From contig MEHQ01002227.1 of assembly GCA_008828725.1 (NCBI GenBank), forward strand, positions 408,852 through 472,851: a stretch of 64,000 nucleotides of DNA, written 5' to 3'. The position numbers and the translations under genes are program-made. The notes under the pieces are model-generated. The model was not told the DNA's origin. It worked only from the letters and a program-made list of their open reading frames with translations, and ran no database searches. Position 1 is the stretch's first letter; each line of letters opens with the position of its first letter. This document shows, in pieces, positions 59,801-64,000 of the stretch. The DNA comes from Saccharina japonica. Lineage: Eukaryota > Sar > Phaeophyceae > Laminariales > Laminariaceae.

Positions 59801-62800
59801 CAGTGAATTTCGAAAGCTTTTCTGCAGTTGGTATGCTTTTACCTCGGAGGGGGGATAAAGCGAGGTGTGCCAGCAATGTACCTACAAGGCTGTCGGGAAA
59901 TGCTGTGATGTATATACCTGGTTTAATGTTTGTGATGTCCACATACACGGAATCATATGTTTTCGCTGTCACCTTGTCTGGATGCAGGCACGATTTCAAA
60001 CGCATCTCAACGCCAAAGGCGGAGCTTCATAGCCAGGACACGGCAACGACCAAGGAACGGAGTACCAGCACGACCTGCCTCGACCACGGCTACGATCCCC
60101 AAATCGCGAACGGCGGCAACCATGGGGGTTCTGACGGCAGCAGCGTTCAGGAACGAGCTGACGAACGGCTGCCCCTTGTTCAACAACAATTGCTAGTGTT
60201 GGAGAGCGGAGAGCTTCGTAGTACTCACGGCGGTTCTGGTGGGAAAACGCCGTCGGAGGGGGAGGGTATTGCAGAGGGGGAGGGGTTCGATGCGTGTGGT
60301 GGCGAGAGTCTACAAGGGGGGGGGGGCATGCCCTTTTTGACGGGATGTCTTCGGCCGTTAAAGCTTCTCAAAGAAGAGCGGGTAGGCACTCCAATCTTCG
60401 TGTACGTCTTGATTTCGGTGAGAAGAGACGGTTCAGGTCCGCTAACTATGACACTACGGTACAGTAGGAGTGATGTGTACTCGGAGTTCGTACGGCTGTA
60501 GATCGAGAATGCACTCCGAAATTGTCTGCCTTAAAGCTGTTCGGGAGTGGAATCCGTGTGGCACGTACCGCTATTGTATGTTCGTGTATCTCGTTCGACC
60601 ATGCGGCTCGCCTGCAACCGGGTGATATGTGCGCCGGTTTAATACCAAGACATCGCCCTTCGTCTCAGATCCCCTTCGTTGCGCGTCGCCGTTTAACTAC
60701 TACAGGTAATATATGATTGGTCCCGAGAAGGTATATGCCTTGGTAGAAGTTCAGCATATTGGCCCGTGGAAGTTTAGATCACGCATCGAAACCATATCCG
60801 ACAAAAACCACGTTCCTCCCTCAGCAATCAGCATCGTTTGATGGTATGCTACAATAGTGCCCGTCGCCCTCTTTGTCGCTTCATTGCCGATTGACTCGCA
60901 CCAGCTTATCTACAACGGATGCGACGAGACGTATCCGCTGTGGGCCATCAGCAGCGTTGGCAGCGGGGGGTTGGATTGGACCCCCCAAGATGTAGGAAAG
61001 GTGAGAGGTGTTTCGTGGCGGGCTTTAAGCAAGCAATCAACCGGTGGGTTGTTTCCCTCTTACCGCTTTCACACCTGTGTGCGTTCGTCCGGGGATTCCA
61101 TGCGTGATAGTTAATCCGTACCTCGAGGGGTGGGTTTGTTTCAGACGTTCTGCGGGTTCAGTATTGTCGCCTCTCTTTCAGACGTTTTACGCGTGTCCAG
61201 CACCCAACGTGCAGCCACTTTGCGCTGGCGTGCATGCAGTGTCAACATAAGGCTGTACGTGCACGAATAAAATGTACTTGATGTTCAAATGAGCCGTGAG
61301 CAGCACCGATAAATCAAGTGGTACTTGCCGCCCATCGACGCAGTAAGAAGGTAGTCGCCATTGTTGCCCAGACAAATACGTGTTTAGGTCTCGGTCTTGT
61401 TCTTGCAAAATGGCGCGGTTTGGCATGGGCCTTGGCCTGGAGTTGGCGTGTTTGCCCCAGCGCTTGTTTAACCAAACAACTCATACACACACCCTGGCCT
61501 CCGCTTCTTAGACCCATGCCAATGGGAACGCGAAGTGTGAACGTTTTCTTTCAAAAACATTGCTTTCAAGAAACAGCAGAAAATACTATCTTACCGCCGC
61601 TGTGGGGAAAAAGGGAATACAATGTTACATTGTTTCTTATTTGTTTTCAAACGGCTGCAGGCGGCGCAATTTTCTTTTTCTCGTTGCAAATCGTCAACAT
61701 CCTGATGAAAATCAGTTTGTGCGACGATAGACCTTCGATATCGACACAGACTCAGACCACGGCCAACCCGCCTATTGTCGGTCAAGACCAACGAGTGTAG
61801 ATGACGGCCTCGAAGGTATCAGGTGGAACCATTGTCTAGGGGGCGAGATGGTGCCGGCGGCGTTCTACGTTCTTCTCCCGAACCCGAAAACAAAACGATT
61901 TTGTGCCATTCCATACGGGTCGTCATTTTTTTACACCTGTTTTATACACACCAGCGTCCAATTTGCTGTTTATCATACCTCTGACTAGCGTCCGCCACAT
62001 ATCACCGGCCATCGTGTGAACACGTTGAACTTAGGGTGGGTCGGAGTCCCTAACAAGCGCACCGCGTTCATACTTTATGACGCAGTCGTTGGTTTTTGTC
62101 GATACATGTCTGTCGAGGACTCGGAATCCCGCCGGTTCAAACTTAACGTACGCCTGAGTGTTTCTAAAGCCGATATTGTCCCAAAATCGGCCCCAGAATT
62201 GCCTTTTTCGGGCTTTTTCAAACGTTGGGAACATTCCGTTTTACGAATCGGTCTTATAGCAAGCTTGTTCTGGAAAATTGTGGCGGGGATCTTTGCAATT
62301 AAAACTTTTTATGGCAACATCGCTTTCCCATTGGCATATGTCTTACTCCCCTTTGACCAATTCACGGTCAGCTGCAGACGTGCTGCTATTGTCTTAACGG
62401 CCCCCTTTCGTAGCTTGCACCGATTCGCTCTTTTTGCTTTGTTTGCTACATGTTCTCCACTGTTGCAGGTTCTTTCTGCGTGTGGCGGAGCCGTAATCGT
62501 GTTTCAGTTCTTGCTCTATCCACGGATAGTCGCACGCATAGGCCCCACGAGGTCCCAGCGATGGACCTGCTGCGTCGCGATCCCCAGCTTCTTCGCCTAC
62601 CCCTTTCTCTCCCGGCTGCATGACTCAAAGTGTGTGCTGATGGCTGCCTCGCTGATAGTGTTGTTCGTTACCAGCATGGCTGGAAATGTGGTGAGTGCCA
62701 TGCCTTACTCCGTTCCATCTGTCCCTCGCGCGTATTCCATATGCTGGTCGAATGTCGGTGTGCGATGTCGATCTATTTTACTGTAATGGATATATCGACC

Positions 62801-64000
62801 ACTGCCACCATATATATGTTACTTTGGCGTTTCGACCGGTTTCACATTACTGCGCAAACGATGTTGCCAGTTTTTACGGTCAAACTACACCGACCAACTA
62901 GTAGGAAACTGCCATTTTGTTCATGTTTGGGTTTGCCTGGGCCGCAGTCGGTGAGTGCCTCTGTCGCGTTTATGCCGGATAGAAACGTCTACCCTTTAGG
63001 GCGTATATCATGCATGTGTCGATGCCCCAAGGTTGGTCCCTTTTTCGTGAAACGAAAAGAGATGGCTTGCCCACAAAACAGGCTGCGTAAGTGTTGGGCG
63101 GAGGAGACTGAGGGTCGCGGTGATCATGGCCGACGTGTACAGTTTCATAAGCGTTTAGTCATACGCGGAAGCAGGATTGGTTTTCATGCAACGCAACGTA
63201 GGTCAAGTAATAGATGCCGTCCACGATATGTACACGAGGTAACCACGTACTGTAAACTTGTTTTCGGCTGGTCTGCTGTGGATACCGTCGGGGCGTGTGC
63301 CTCTTGATCTCGCGGTAACTAGGCGAACCACGGTACGCGGGCACGAAAACCAAGTGGGGGCTCCTACGAAAAATTGATTGCTCCACGGTGTCGAGCCCGA
63401 TATGATCAATACTATATTTACCACCATTGAGTTCGACAACGCCGCGAATGGTTGAGGCAAGTGGTGTTGCATCACCTTTTGTTTTGCGCTCTCCCATCCC
63501 TGCCCCCCACCCCCCCACCACCTCTCTCTTTCTCTGGCGCCAGATAAAGGAAGCAACCTACATAAGATACACACGTCCCCCTTTTTTCTACCTGAGATGT
63601 TTCGAGGTCAAGCGTTCCACAAAGTGACAAGTCTGCAAAGTCTAGCGTAATGGGATGTATGTCACTTCTAGAGCTGGGTCAACTCGAGTTTGACGTCGCC
63701 GCACGTACAATGAGAGCAGGACACCCCTGATGCCACTCACCCTTTACCTTGCCCTTTTCTCCTCTGCCTCCCTCGTTGCACTACCCCTCCCCCCCCTCCC
63801 AAACAACAGATGTTCATGAACACTTCTCTGGCAATCAACAATGCGGTAAAACCCTCCCAACGAAGCACTATCAACGGTCTATCGATGATGCTGGCATCGC
63901 TGGCGACTGCAATCGGCCCAACAGTTTTCGCCAACATCTTCGCCTGGTCCATTGACCGCCCCCGTCCTTTCCCGATAGACTGCCACCTCGTGTTCTGTCT
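50876..64000 (+). CDS. ZIFL-type MFS transporter, gene 2 (paralog, runs off the right edge)
   Basis: Exons: 50876-51101, 53949-54132, 54464-54567, 58456-58561, 59254-59364, 59988-60417, 60905-61000, 62469-62690, 63810 to beyond 64000. Exons 2, 3, 4, 5, 7 and 8 have exactly the lengths of gene 1. Exon 1 is one codon shorter, and exon 6 (central cytoplasmic loop) is 21 codons longer, with Gly/Ser/Glu-rich inserts. Motif A reads GYVADRYGRLP; the motif C region reads GLILGSGLGGLLAEPAHHYP, again with GS for GP; exon 5 FPYLLPN...FFLEES; exon 9 opens MFMNTSLAINNAVKPSQRST. It has the same GC donor in intron 1 and the same AAG acceptor before exon 4. Intron 1 holds a hAT-like element and intron 3 a tandem repeat. 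Frame is intact throughout what is visible, so it is probably functional. The substrate is unknown, as for gene 1. Confidence 0.92.
52191..52198 (+). repeat. 8-bp target-site duplication, left
   Basis: AGCACCCA, repeated exactly at 53068-53075. Confidence 0.88.
52199..53067. mobile_element. 869-bp hAT-like non-autonomous element in gene 2 intron 1
   Basis: Perfect 16-bp ends CAGTGATGTGAACCGA and complement, flanked by AGCACCCA on both sides. CAGTG ends with an 8-bp duplication are diagnostic of the hAT superfamily. About 150 bp inside each end is filled with CGGTTT/AACCGAAA words in both orientations, likely transposase binding sites. The middle (52350-52900) has no transposase. The element sits wholly within the intron and leaves the splice sites intact. 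Confidence 0.92.
53068..53075 (+). repeat. 8-bp target-site duplication, right
   Basis: AGCACCCA, exact match to 52191-52198. Confidence 0.88.
53395..53715. repeat. TACCGAAC word block in gene 2 intron 1
   Basis: GTACCGACGTTACCGAAG, GTACCGAACTCATGAAG, CATACCGAACTCAC and GTACCGAGTCGCCACCGAAC recur at irregular spacing. It ends about 230 bp before exon 2. No TIRs were located. Confidence 0.55.
54568..57803. other. Gene 2 intron 3, left part
   Basis: This intron (3.9 kb) is more than twice its gene 1 counterpart (1.6 kb). Open frames here (for example 55262-55789 plus and 57281-57679 minus) match nothing recognisable. There is a C-run at 55560-55574. Confidence 0.5.
57804..58365. repeat. 304-bp tandem repeat in gene 2 intron 3, possible SINE
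   Basis: GAGTTCTCTAACTTTGACCA at 57804 recurs as GAGTTCTCTAATTTGGACCA at 58108. The copies share GCCATTTTCTTACTTGATTA and TGTTCACACGTCCCAATCCC. On the minus strand copy 1 reads CTCGGGTTCGAGACC, matching the RNA polymerase III B box consensus, with GGGCGAGTAAAG as a weak A box about 45 bases upstream. Copy 2 has GGTTTGAGACC. A tRNA-related SINE pair is possible but unproven. Confidence 0.7.

Noticed and set aside
59686-59987. N-terminal extension of the frame leading into gene 2 exon 6
   Set aside because: Read-through of intron 5. Alignment with gene 1 begins exactly after the CAG at 59987.
61318-61800. 160-codon plus-strand frame in gene 2 intron 7
   Set aside because: Lies wholly between well-supported exons 7 and 8, with no counterpart in gene 1 and no domain.
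62016-62468. Open frame upstream of gene 2 exon 8
   Set aside because: Intron 7 read-through; similarity to gene 1 begins after TTGCAG at 62468.

Overview
This 64-kb window looks like nuclear DNA of a multicellular eukaryote, most likely a stramenopile and probably a brown alga. That placement is an inference. It rests on long GT-AG introns, many degenerate GTA/CTA/CAG-type simple repeats, a dense load of small inverted-repeat transposons, and a ZIFL-type transporter gene. There is no operon structure and no prokaryotic gene density. Only two genes can be modelled with confidence; most of the rest is repeat-derived.

Genes. Two paralogous plus-strand genes encode 12-helix major facilitator superfamily transporters of the ZIFL (zinc-induced facilitator-like) type. 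Gene 1 is complete: coding 13521-22624, nine exons, 588 residues. Gene 2 starts at 50876 and runs off the right edge inside its ninth exon. Intron positions and phases are identical (1,2,1,2,2,0,0,0). Both share a GC-AG first intron, an AAG acceptor before exon 4, and a 5'-UTR exon that begins right after a CAG. The copies are old, about 57% identical in exon 8 by hand count. Gene 2 has mostly larger introns, swollen by a hAT-like element and a tandem repeat.

Layout. 0-13.4 kb: a 786-bp near-perfect palindrome, a 30-bp degenerate minisatellite, two same-strand copies of a 175-bp TA-flanked MITE around a CAG array, a CCCGTC-word block and a tRNA-like SINE head. 13.5-22.6 kb: gene 1. 22.6-29.9 kb: a GGTTG-word block, a decayed minus-strand LINE next to a 415-425-bp tandem repeat, and a 127-bp tandem duplication. 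30-33 kb: possible orphan exons and a head-to-head MITE pair. 33.6-36.2 kb: a CCATGG-word block, then a GGTACCCG-word inverted-repeat element that holds a 90-residue ORF. 36.7-41.1 kb: a heptamer array, a 193-bp tandem repeat, and a 1.56-kb long-TIR Mutator-like element with a perfect 9-bp target duplication. 43.7-45.7 kb: a second CCATGG block and a TACTCGGAGTA element with a perfect 8-bp duplication. 48.0-48.2 kb: a CTA/CCA microsatellite. 50.8 kb to end: gene 2.

The most unusual pattern is a set of small elements and blocks, each built from its own short, often palindromic word (CGGTTT, TACTCGGAGTA, GGTACCCG, CCCGTC, CCATGG, GGTTGGG, TACCGAAC). At least two have terminal inverted repeats and 8-bp target duplications, which suggests hAT-type transposons whose subterminal binding words have diversified.
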